From assembly GCA_951802115.1 (NCBI GenBank), contig CATOPL010000003.1:186001-250000 (forward strand): a DNA stretch of 64,000 nt, in the 5' to 3' direction. A program made the translations under genes and the position numbers. Positions 17,576 to 26,406 of this stretch are shown here, piece by piece (within the stretch, counting starts at the first letter, position 1; every line of letters begins with the position of its first letter). Below the pieces are notes generated by a model. That model saw only the letters and a list, made by a program, of their open reading frames with translations. It was not told the DNA's origin and made no database searches. This stretch comes from an uncultured Lachnospiraceae bacterium (GTDB taxonomy: Bacteria > Bacillota > Clostridia > Lachnospirales > Lachnospiraceae).

Positions 17576-19177
17576 TTATCTTGCGCTCATACGCTTCTTG
17601 GTAACCAGCAGAACGCCTGCTCCGACCACCAGAATACCGCCGACGATATAGAAGATCGTCGTACCGATACCACCGGTTGACGGAAGGACGGAACCTTTCT
17701 GGTTGAGAACATCTGTTGTAATATTACCATTATTCAAAGTTACCGTAAATTCTGTTTTATTTTCTCCTGTAAGCTCCTTGCCGTCTTTATCTGTTGCAAC
17801 TACAGTTAAACTCTTTAAAGCAGCTGTCGAGCCGCTGGCAGCAGTTTCATCATGGACTGCGCTAACTTTGAAGTAAATGTCATCAATCTTGTTGAATCCG
17901 TTAGGAACCACACTCTCAGTCAGTCTGTACCAACCATCGTCCAGACCTTTGAATGAGAAAATATTTTTTTCATCACCCGTAATGTCCGCAGTTACGCAGT
18001 CTACCCATGTTCCGTTTCCATCTTCGCCTTTTACAAATTTCTGCAGCGTAAACTCTGCGCCTGCCAATGGTTTCGTAGTTCCTTCTGTATCGCCAGGCTG
18101 AACCTTATTGACAACTGTCTCAAATGTAAATACAACGGCAACTACCGGCGGGGTGGTTCCTGTAGGCTCTCCTTCTCCCGTATTGTTCGGGTTGTTGGAG
18201 TATTCCAGAGTAAGTTCGTTCTTGTTACCCGCTGCGCCAATCACTGCATTTTCGTTCAGCACAGCCCTATACTCGACAGTAATCACAGAACTATTGGTCG
18301 CACCTGCCGCTTTTGCATCCTCGAAAGTGATCGTCAATTTTTTCTCGGGTGTCTCAGCATATTCAACTTTGTAACCGCTATTGATTTCTGTACCATTCAA
18401 TTTAACCACAGCAGAATCTGCCACATAATCCAGACCTGCGCTCAGTGTATCATGGAAAACCAGTTTATACTTGTCATATGCGGTCACGGTTCCCGGCAGA
18501 GTCGCTTTCAGTTCGAATTCGATCTCATCCCCGATATCGTAGTCCGCAGAATCCTGCCAATCTGTGGTCTCTCCCTCTGTATCATTTTTATCCTTGACGC
18601 TCTTATCCGGCTCCGGAGTTCCGCTGTTCTTCGGAGTTGCCTCTGCATCCCCTACAACTTCAAGAATGAATGTCGTATAACTGTCATTGCCTGTCAGAGA
18701 ATTATCCTGATCTTTGATCAGATAGTAGCCCGGAGCCAGATCTGTAATTTCATATGCTACGTTTTCTTCATCTGCTTCCACAGTGGCGCTTCCGCTGGTA
18801 GTTGCCAGATATTCCCCGACCGTCTGTGCAAACGCTGCTACCGCCGCTGCATCAGCTGTCTCCAGTTCTTTTGCCTTTGCCGCTGCATCGCCGAGCTCCG
18901 TCTTACCGTCGTCCGTGATCCCGATTCCCCAGACAATATTCGATAACGTTTTCCTACCGGTTTCATCTTCATACAACGTACCTGCAAAAATTTGATAAGC
19001 CTCATACGTGTGCCCTGCAACCGTGTTGTTGATAGTGATCTTGTAGGTCTCTGCTGATTCTGTTATCTCTCCTGGCGGCGTCACTTCCTCACCCTCTGTA
19101 GCGAAAACTGTCAATGTCATACCAAGAACCATGACCATTGCCAGCAGTAGACTGGCAATTCTTTTAATTCGTTTCAT
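17576..19177 (-). CDS. SpaH/EbpB-family LPXTG pilin (major pilin candidate)
   Basis: Signal peptide, TYKITINNTVAGHTYEAYQIFAG, GWYRLTESVVPNGF E-box-like, C-term VLPSTGGIGTTIFYIVGG...KKRMSAR; AAAGGAGG RBS. Confidence 0.93.
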   Translation of the reverse strand: MKRIKRIASLLLAMVMVLGMTLTVFATEGEEVTPPGEITESAETYKITINNTVAGHTYEAYQIFAGTLYEDETGRKTLSNIVWGIGITDDGKTELGDAAAKAKELETADAAAVAAFAQTVGEYLATTSGSATVEADEENVAYEITDLAPGYYLIKDQDNSLTGNDSYTTFILEVVGDAEATPKNSGTPEPDKSVKDKNDTEGETTDWQDSADYDIGDEIEFELKATLPGTVTAYDKYKLVFHDTLSAGLDYVADSAVVKLNGTEINSGYKVEYAETPEKKLTITFEDAKAAGATNSSVITVEYRAVLNENAVIGAAGNKNELTLEYSNNPNNTGEGEPTGTTPPVVAVVFTFETVVNKVQPGDTEGTTKPLAGAEFTLQKFVKGEDGNGTWVDCVTADITGDEKNIFSFKGLDDGWYRLTESVVPNGFNKIDDIYFKVSAVHDETAASGSTAALKSLTVVATDKDGKELTGENKTEFTVTLNNGNITTDVLNQKGSVLPSTGGIGTTIFYIVGGILVVGAGVLLVTKKRMSAR

Positions 19178-19264
19178 AACTCATCCTCCTTTATCATTAT
19201 ATTTTGTTGTCTGAAACGATCTTTGTGCTGTTTGAATCCACAAATACGTATCTCTTAATTCAGA

Positions 19265-22200
19265 TCAAAGAGAATCCTTTGCCCTCCTTTCCCTGAATCT
19301 TTGTCTATACAGAAAGCCAGCGCAAAACAGTAGTGTCAAAACGCCCGCCAATGTATATAAAGTTGTACCCGACCCGCCGGTCTTTGGAAGTTCAAAGACG
19401 CGGAATTTATTGTTATAGTTCACTTCCGCCATGCCGCTTTGGGGTATATCGCCGACCGCATCCTTTCCATCTTCCTGATCGCTGCTTTGAATACTGCCAT
19501 CCACCAGGATATCTGTAAAATATTCCACTTTACTTGGAACGCCGCTACCTTCCGTGCCGTCTGTGACTGTTATGGCGCCATTCAGTTCTGTAACTGTATA
19601 TTTTGTACCCTGAGGAAGGTATTTTACAATCACATATTCCCCGTTTTTCAGCGTAAACTCACCGCCGTCCCAGATGATCAGGTCAGCTCCGAGTTCATTT
19701 CCGTCCTTGTCAAACTTCACATAAGAATAATCGTCCGGCAGCTTGTTCCCGTTTGCATCGGTAAAATTGATCGTAAATGTAAACTCATCACCGTTATCTA
19801 CCGGCGTCTCTGTGCCATTACTGACCTGACTGACCGTTTTCTCAATCTTCAGATGTCCATAGTCCTCGTCCGTTGTCTCAGGAGTAATCGAAGACACCGT
19901 AGGAAGTGTAAACCGCATCCAGCAGGTAGAACCGGAGGCCCCCCGCTCGGTGTAGAAAAAGCTGAGTGTATGTTTACCGGCCACTCCCTTTTCCAGATAG
20001 TCCCACAAGTCCACATATTCGCCTACTGAAGCATGTATTCCGCCGATATCGCAGGCCAGCTTCCCATCAAGGAACATCCACATATCGTCATCGCCAAAGA
20101 AATAGTACTCCAGCGGTCCCACATAATCCCCCGACAGCTCAAACTCGACCTCATATTTCATACCGAAATAACTGTTATGATCTTTGCCGTCATCGCATTC
20201 CGGAAATTTGTCCCAGTCAGGATTGTTTCCCGAATAGGCACGGTTCATTTTATAATCACGATTTCCAAACCTCAGGTCGTGCCCGTCGGTTCCATGAGAC
20301 TCCGACGAATCCATAGGCCAGAAATTATTGGTCCAGATACTGGTATAGAAACCGCCCCCGCCCTTCGGAGGATGTTCAAAAGACTCCAGACCGGAAGCCC
20401 CTGAGCCGTTGACTGCGGTCAATGTATAAGTATCGCCGCTGCGATTGAACTTCAGAGAATACTGTCCTTCATCGTACGAGGTCTTTCCTGTCGCAGACCC
20501 CTCATCAAAAAGATTGGGGGCATCAACTTTGTCTGCATACTGAAGCTTTCCATCCGCCAATCCTGTGACCAGTCCAAAGGTACACCCTTTATAACTGGCA
20601 GTATTTTTCTTGTTCGGAGAATTCCCGTTCCAGCTCTCGTCTCCAAGAGTCGTACCTGTATTCACGTTGCCGAAAGCCAGCTTTGCACCGGATTCTTTAT
20701 AATTCCCTTCGCTGTTGATTCCCTTTTTTACCGTATTCGCGTAATAAATTTTGCTATCCGTCTGGGAACTGGTAGGGATGATACCACCGTTTTTTCCGTC
20801 TGCTCTGGCATCGTCTGCATTGCCGTACAGACGACCGCTGGAGATATCATAATCATAAAATGCCGCCTCAAAGTCCGGCGTCGCCTCCGTCACATCATAC
20901 AGAAGGCGCATGACTGTTCCTTCCTGGATCAGCACATACTTCCTGTTCCCTTCCGCAGATACGGACCTGTTTGTAAAATGAAGATCGCTGCTGTAAGGAT
21001 AAACCGTCCAGTCCTCTCTGTCGACGCTCTCTGCATCTCCTCCGTCCTTCAGCACCCACACTTCTTTCAGATCATAATTCGCATTCCCCACCAACGCGTT
21101 GATATAATTAAAAGAAGGCGCTTTTTTATACCGAAATTCCCTGGATGCATATACTTCTGCAGGTTTTTTCGTCGACAGAACATTGCCGTCGTTATCCACG
21201 TAAATATTTCTAATCGGATTTCCGTTCGGAGAAGAATCCAGCCCGCCTCCGTTCTTCGGCAGATAGCTGCCGCCTCCGCTGGTATCAATCACAGGAAGCG
21301 CATTGCTTCCTGTCTCATCCAGAATATCAAGATTCGCATAATACTGTACCGTAAAGTTCGGATCCGGCAGACCTGTCGCCCGCATCGCCAGAAACCGGGA
21401 AGCGCCCGTCAGCTTAATCGACATCTCTCCCGGCGTTTCTTCGGCGTCATCGCTGTAGTCCGCAGCAGCTTCATCTACCGGAACTGCACTTTCTTCCGCC
21501 ATCGTGCTTACCAGAAGCTTGATCTCATCGATGCTCTCAATCCCGACCGGCTGCGCCGCATCTTCCGGAAAATAATCTGCATCCTCTTCGGATTCTCCTG
21601 ATTCTGTTCCGTCAGACACAGAATCAACATCCTCTTCATTCTTTTCGTCCGGAACTTCTTCCGCTCCGTCTGTTTCATTCTGTACAGCGTCCCCGTCCGC
21701 TTCGCCTTCATCTGACGGTTCAATGACATCCTCTGATCCGCTTTCGCTGTCCGACGCTGTATGATCATCCGTCTGATCCTCTCCTTCTTCCGCTCCGGCA
21801 GCCTGATCCCCGGCAGTCGGAGCCTCAGAAGGGTCCTTTTCAGATCCTATCGAAACCTGAATCGTTTCCTCTTTATGATTGACCAGATAGGCAGCCGCTT
21901 CCGGCATAGAGCGATCCATCTGTTCTTTTAATGTTTCTGACGGACTGATCTCAGCCGTGATCTCACACTCTGAAAGATCCAGCTCCGCCTCTCCATAAGT
22001 CATCGTATAGCTTAAAACCTGAAGCCTGAGCAGTGTATCAGCGCCGTCCGTCTCCATGGCATAATCTTTGAACGCCCTGTATTCTTCCGAACCTTTACCT
22101 ACCCGCTCGACTTTAAATTCCAGCTTCGGAACTCCTCTGTTTCCTTCTCCGGGCAGAATGGTTTCATCTGCTCCCGGCTTTTCTTCCATGTCTTCTTTAT

Positions 22201-24964
22201 TGTCAGGCGCAGGACTCTCTCCTGCCTCCCCGCTGTTTTCATCGTCAGACACACCCGCATCCGCTGCAGGATTTTCTTCCGCATCCGCGTTGTCTTCTCC
22301 GTCAGACACACCCGCTTCCGCTGCAGGATTTTCTTCTGCATCCGCGTTGTCTTCTCCGTCTGACACGCCCGCTTCCGCTGCAGGATTTTCTCCTGCATCC
22401 GCGTTGTCTTCATCCTCCGGCACAGAGGTATCTGTCACCGCCCCGCTGCCGTCATCCGTTGGTATTCCGTTACTTGCGCCTTCCTCTCCGGCATCTGATT
22501 CACCGGCCTTTTTTCCGGCCTCTGCTCCGACAGTCCCGAAGCCTTCCGGTACGATTGCATCTCCTTCTATGTGAAACACAATCTGAAACGCGTCGTCTTC
22601 ATATTCATAAGAATCAGAGAGATGGAGCCTTCTGGTTCCATCCTCTGCCTCAATAATCTCTTCTGGTTCTTCCGGACCATATCCGATCGCAATCTCCGAA
22701 AAACTGTCCATCTTAAAGGATGTACTGTTATCTCTGGCCCTGCCGCCGTCCAGTTTCTCCGTTCCTGCTTCTCCAAAATGGATCACGGTAATTGGTTTAT
22801 CTTCCGCCAGCCCGTCGCTATCCAGGAACTGGATCACCAATGTCACCGGTGTTTCCGGTTCAATTTCCTGCAGCTCCTCTCCATCCTCTATATAAAATCC
22901 AATCTTCAGGAGCGCTCTCATGGAAGCAGTCTCGTCATTCACTTCTTTCCGATATTCTGATTCACGGTTCGCGTAATGTTCCTGATCACTGTCCGCAGTA
23001 ATCTGTTCAGCCACAAGCCGGGCCTCCTCCGGAATCTGCGCATCCTGATTGTACCTTGCCACAACGATAAAATCATCGCACTCAAAGCTCTTGCTTTCAT
23101 CGTAGACTTCCACATCCTCATGTCCGCAGATCAGATTCCCTTCCTCATCGTAGCAGTCTTCTGTATGGACATGATCTGCTGCACCTTCGTAGCCGCAGAT
23201 CAGATTGCCGAAGATATCATAACACTCCGCGTCATGTTCATGGTCTTTTGCACCTTCGTAACCGCAGATCAGATTGCCCTCTTCGTCATAGCAGGAACCG
23301 CTGTGCTGATGATCTTTCATGCCTTCATAGCCGCAGATCAGATTCCCTTCCTCATCATAGCAGTCTGCATCGTGCTCGTGATCTTTCGCATCCTCATAAC
23401 CACAGGTCAGATTCCCTTCCTCATCATAACAGCCGGCACCATGTTCATGCGCTTCCGCCTCTTCCTCAAAACCGCAGATCAGATTCCCTTCCTCATCATA
23501 ACAGTCCAGTTGATGGAGATGTGTCACCTCATGTCCGCAGACCAGATTGCCCTCCTCATCATAACAGTTGTCATTATGAATATGAAGTGTGGCTCCGCCG
23601 TTGATCGCCGCAATCTCTTCATCGGACAGTTCCACCGTCTTAAAGCAACCCAGCTCTTCGCTGTGGAAATGTTCTTCAAGCTGCAAAATCCCACAGGATG
23701 GACGGCTTCCGTCTATCAGACTTCCGTCTTCCTCAAAACAGTCTTCCTCATAGCAGCATGCTTCATCGCCCGCATCCGCATTGTGTGTATGAAGTTCCAG
23801 TTCACCGCATACCAGCACATTCTGAATCTCATAGCACTGTTCTGAGTGGATATGCCCTTCTTTCTCTTCTTCCGGAGCCGACGGTTCTTCTTTTGTTTCC
23901 TCGTTCTCTTTTGCAGGCTCCTCTTCTGCGGCTGCCGTCTGCTCAGCAGCCTCTTCTGTCAGCTGCTCATAACAGTTGTCATCATGCTCATGCTCTTCCA
24001 TTTCACAGACCAGTTCACTGGACGCCGCACAGCTGTCATCATGCTCATGCTCCTCTGTCTCACAGGTCAGCTCGCTCTCTGTTGTGTAACAGTCTGCTCC
24101 ATGACTGTGCTCCTCTTCACTGCAGGTCAGCTCAGCCTCACCTGCTGTATAACACCCTTCTTCATGACTGTGTTCTTCCGACTCACAGACAAGATTGCCT
24201 TCTTCATCATAGCAGCCATCGTCATGTCCATGCTCTTCAGCTTCACAGGTCAGCTGGCTTTCTCCTTCTGTATAACAGTTGTCATCGTGGGTATGTTCTG
24301 CCTGTTCACAGGCCAGTTCCTCTGTTGTTGTATAACATGCATCGTCGTGAATATGTACTTCCTTTTCGCATCCGGCCCCGTCTGCATAACATTCATCATT
24401 ATGACTGTGCGCTTCCTGCTCACAGGCCAGCTGCTTGTCATCGCCTGTCTTCTGATCCTCCTGTGTCTCTGTCTCTTCCGGCGACTGCACATCGGGCTCT
24501 TCTGTGAGGTCTTCCGTACTGTTTTGCACCTCATTGTCTTTTATCTCGGTACTGATATCCGTTTCTTCCTCTTCACATATCAGCACTTCTGCTTCCTCAT
24601 AGCAATCTTCTGTATGTTCATGCAGCTCATGCTCTTCTAAAAAGCATACCAGCTCACCTTTGCTGTCGTAGCAATCGTCATTATGCAGATGGACCACATA
24701 CTCTGCTTCATCTGCATGTTCGCAGACAGGCACCAGCTCCCCGTCCTCATCCTCTGCATAACAGTCATCTGTATGTTCATGCACTTCATATTTGCAGTCC
24801 AGCACTTTCATTTTGTGTGTCATTGCTTCACCGTACAGCTTCAGAAATCTCAGTGTACCCAAAGTGACACATACTGCCAGGCATATAAAAACAATCGTCC
24901 AGCGTCTGTGCTTTTTCTGCTCCTGCAGGAATTTTCCAGCCCATGATAAAAACTCACGTCCCAT
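19265..24964 (-). CDS. Giant LPXTG adhesin with repeated HxH...C modules and fibro-slime/PA14-like domain
   Basis: 1899 aa; about 21 HxHxxxC(Y) modules; YYFFGDDDMWMFLDGKLACDIGGIHASVGEYVDL; C-term ELPKTGGSGTTLYTLAG..RERRAKDSL. Confidence 0.9.
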   Translation of the reverse strand: MGREFLSWAGKFLQEQKKHRRWTIVFICLAVCVTLGTLRFLKLYGEAMTHKMKVLDCKYEVHEHTDDCYAEDEDGELVPVCEHADEAEYVVHLHNDDCYDSKGELVCFLEEHELHEHTEDCYEEAEVLICEEEETDISTEIKDNEVQNSTEDLTEEPDVQSPEETETQEDQKTGDDKQLACEQEAHSHNDECYADGAGCEKEVHIHDDACYTTTEELACEQAEHTHDDNCYTEGESQLTCEAEEHGHDDGCYDEEGNLVCESEEHSHEEGCYTAGEAELTCSEEEHSHGADCYTTESELTCETEEHEHDDSCAASSELVCEMEEHEHDDNCYEQLTEEAAEQTAAAEEEPAKENEETKEEPSAPEEEKEGHIHSEQCYEIQNVLVCGELELHTHNADAGDEACCYEEDCFEEDGSLIDGSRPSCGILQLEEHFHSEELGCFKTVELSDEEIAAINGGATLHIHNDNCYDEEGNLVCGHEVTHLHQLDCYDEEGNLICGFEEEAEAHEHGAGCYDEEGNLTCGYEDAKDHEHDADCYDEEGNLICGYEGMKDHQHSGSCYDEEGNLICGYEGAKDHEHDAECYDIFGNLICGYEGAADHVHTEDCYDEEGNLICGHEDVEVYDESKSFECDDFIVVARYNQDAQIPEEARLVAEQITADSDQEHYANRESEYRKEVNDETASMRALLKIGFYIEDGEELQEIEPETPVTLVIQFLDSDGLAEDKPITVIHFGEAGTEKLDGGRARDNSTSFKMDSFSEIAIGYGPEEPEEIIEAEDGTRRLHLSDSYEYEDDAFQIVFHIEGDAIVPEGFGTVGAEAGKKAGESDAGEEGASNGIPTDDGSGAVTDTSVPEDEDNADAGENPAAEAGVSDGEDNADAEENPAAEAGVSDGEDNADAEENPAADAGVSDDENSGEAGESPAPDNKEDMEEKPGADETILPGEGNRGVPKLEFKVERVGKGSEEYRAFKDYAMETDGADTLLRLQVLSYTMTYGEAELDLSECEITAEISPSETLKEQMDRSMPEAAAYLVNHKEETIQVSIGSEKDPSEAPTAGDQAAGAEEGEDQTDDHTASDSESGSEDVIEPSDEGEADGDAVQNETDGAEEVPDEKNEEDVDSVSDGTESGESEEDADYFPEDAAQPVGIESIDEIKLLVSTMAEESAVPVDEAAADYSDDAEETPGEMSIKLTGASRFLAMRATGLPDPNFTVQYYANLDILDETGSNALPVIDTSGGGSYLPKNGGGLDSSPNGNPIRNIYVDNDGNVLSTKKPAEVYASREFRYKKAPSFNYINALVGNANYDLKEVWVLKDGGDAESVDREDWTVYPYSSDLHFTNRSVSAEGNRKYVLIQEGTVMRLLYDVTEATPDFEAAFYDYDISSGRLYGNADDARADGKNGGIIPTSSQTDSKIYYANTVKKGINSEGNYKESGAKLAFGNVNTGTTLGDESWNGNSPNKKNTASYKGCTFGLVTGLADGKLQYADKVDAPNLFDEGSATGKTSYDEGQYSLKFNRSGDTYTLTAVNGSGASGLESFEHPPKGGGGFYTSIWTNNFWPMDSSESHGTDGHDLRFGNRDYKMNRAYSGNNPDWDKFPECDDGKDHNSYFGMKYEVEFELSGDYVGPLEYYFFGDDDMWMFLDGKLACDIGGIHASVGEYVDLWDYLEKGVAGKHTLSFFYTERGASGSTCWMRFTLPTVSSITPETTDEDYGHLKIEKTVSQVSNGTETPVDNGDEFTFTINFTDANGNKLPDDYSYVKFDKDGNELGADLIIWDGGEFTLKNGEYVIVKYLPQGTKYTVTELNGAITVTDGTEGSGVPSKVEYFTDILVDGSIQSSDQEDGKDAVGDIPQSGMAEVNYNNKFRVFELPKTGGSGTTLYTLAGVLTLLFCAGFLYRQRFRERRAKDSL
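22241..22411 (-). repeat. Three tandem 57-bp repeats encoding EDNADAxENPAAxAGVSDx
   Basis: Near-identical units at 22241-22297, 22298-22354, 22355-22411. Confidence 0.9.
23110..23560 (-). repeat. Tandem coding repeats CGYEGAKDHEHDADCYDEEGNLI
   Basis: Repeated CAGATCAGATTCCC-type DNA blocks encoding HxH/C modules in the adhesin. Confidence 0.85.
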
Positions 24965-24994
24965 AACGCCTTCTCCTCCCTTTATCTGTCTTTT

Positions 24995-25582
24995 TCAATG
25001 CACAATTCCAAACCCCGACAACGGCCATACCCGAATCATGATCTTGCCGATCACCATATCGCTGCTCACACAGCCAACCGTTGTATTCCGGCTGTCAATA
25101 CTGGTCGCCCTGTGATCTCCCATCACAAAGCATCTGCCGTCCGGCACCTGATAAGGCAAATTTATATTACAGTCTCCAAGAGCTTTTTCACTGACATACG
25201 GCTCATCAAGCAGAACATCGTTCACATAAACATTCCCTTCCGCATCAATATTCACCCAGTCTCCCGCATATGCGATGACTCTTTTGACCAGAATATTATT
25301 GTTATAATAAAATGCGATGATATCGCCCGTTTTATATTTACTGCTGTTCAGCGCCACAACAATGTCTTCATCCTGAAGGGACTCCGTCATCGAAGTTCCG
25401 CTGATCTGCAGAACCGGGAGAAGCAATACCGCGATCAGCACTGCTGTCGCCGCCACGACCAGCAGTGAAAAAATTGTGCTTCTAAGCACCTGGCCGAAAC
25501 TGTTTTTATATTGTTCTCTTTCGAGCTCCGCCTCCAGAAGACCCAGATCCGGAAGCTCGATTTTTTTCTCATCTTCGCTCAT
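24995..25582 (-). CDS. lepB: Signal peptidase I
   Basis: LQISGTSMTESLQDEDIV, VKRVIAYAGDWV, FVMGDHRATSIDSR motifs. Confidence 0.92.
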   Translation of the reverse strand: MSEDEKKIELPDLGLLEAELEREQYKNSFGQVLRSTIFSLLVVAATAVLIAVLLLPVLQISGTSMTESLQDEDIVVALNSSKYKTGDIIAFYYNNNILVKRVIAYAGDWVNIDAEGNVYVNDVLLDEPYVSEKALGDCNINLPYQVPDGRCFVMGDHRATSIDSRNTTVGCVSSDMVIGKIMIRVWPLSGFGIVH

Positions 25583-25610
25583 GCTGTTCCCTCTGTATCA
25601 TGATTTTTAC

Positions 25611-26045
25611 CTATTTGAATAAAGCCCGAAGCCGAAGAAGCGTTTCCTCGTCCAGCTCTTTCCATCTGTCCTCCTGGAGATGTTTCTTATCGCTTTCCAA
25701 TTCCTCAATTTTGACGTCCTTCTGATCCAGACGCTTTTTGAGACGTTCAATCAGGATATCTTTCTGATCCAGCTTTTCTTTCAGGCGTTCCAGGCGTTCC
25801 TCTGCAGCGCTGCCCTCTTCCTCCAGAAACCGGTCTTTTTCATCCAGACGTCCTTTCAGCTTTTCGATCAGCTCATCCTTTTCGTCCAGCTTGTTCTTCA
25901 GACGTTCCAGATCCTCCTGAAGATGGACTATCTCTTCTTTTTTTCCCTCAAGCGCTGCCTGCAGCCCTGCCGCTTCTTTTCCCTGTGTCACCAGCATCTG
26001 CAGAAGATCCTGCCTGCGCAGCCTGCGCAATTCTTTATCTGTCAT
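25611..26045 (-). CDS. Coiled-coil protein, first gene of the surface operon
   Basis: MTDKELRRLRRQDLLQMLVTQGKEA followed by heptad-like LKxxLDEKD repeats; GGAG RBS. Confidence 0.8.
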   Translation of the reverse strand: MTDKELRRLRRQDLLQMLVTQGKEAAGLQAALEGKKEEIVHLQEDLERLKNKLDEKDELIEKLKGRLDEKDRFLEEEGSAAEERLERLKEKLDQKDILIERLKKRLDQKDVKIEELESDKKHLQEDRWKELDEETLLRLRALFK

Positions 26046-26073
26046 GAAAAACTCCGTTTCCGAAAAAGCGGGT

Positions 26074-26099
26074 TACCACATAATGTCTGTTATGTGGTA
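26074..26099. repeat. Left inversion site (proximal to pilus operon)
   Basis: TACCACATAA-TGTCTG-TTATGTGGTA. Confidence 0.85.
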
Positions 26100-26117
26100 G
26101 AACAGCTTTCATCTAAT

Positions 26118-26123
26118 ATTATA
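26118..26123 (-). promoter_or_regulatory. Candidate -10 (TATAAT) facing the pilus operon
   Basis: ACATATATAATATTAG on the minus strand; no good -35 seen, so may need an activator. Confidence 0.35.
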
Positions 26124-26141
26124 TATGTAATCTAAAGGTTA

Positions 26142-26169
26142 TTGTTCTCGATCATAGACCAAGTATAAC
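26142..26169 (+). promoter_or_regulatory. Candidate promoter facing away from the operon in this orientation
   Basis: TTGTTC-16-TATAAC on the plus strand. Confidence 0.3.
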
Positions 26170-26372
26170 AGATCAGCAGTCAAAAAATACGTCAAAAACC
26201 ATGAAAAAAAGAGGTTCATTCTATTTTTCTGCGACGCTGTCTGCATCTGCCGTCAAAGTAGATTTGTCCCCATTAATTCATATGTATTTTTTAAAGGTAT
26301 CGGCATTTTTGAATAAAAATTAAGTCTATTTACGAAAGAAACAGAAATATTGCAGAAAATAATGACATGGGT

Positions 26373-26398
26373 TACCACATAACAGACATTATGTGGTA
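26373..26398. repeat. Right inversion site (adjacent to recombinase gene)
   Basis: TACCACATAA-CAGACA-TTATGTGGTA; spacer is the exact reverse complement of the left spacer. Confidence 0.85.
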
Positions 26399-26406
26399 TC
26401 TTATAT

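Larger units (their letters stand above)
26084..26388. mobile_element. Candidate invertible DNA segment (promoter switch)
   Basis: Bounded by two recombinase-type core sites of opposite spacer polarity, between operon start and tyrosine recombinase. Confidence 0.8.

Noticed and set aside
23110-24330. Regularly spaced repeats suggestive of a CRISPR array
   Set aside because: Repeats are in frame within the adhesin and encode HxH/C modules; repeats are diverged and spacers are not unique sequences.
22068-24640. Long plus-strand ORFs opposite the adhesin gene (168, 289, 269, 264 aa)
   Set aside because: Low-complexity antisense frames created by repetitive, codon-biased sequence of the real minus-strand gene; no RBS or recognisable domain.
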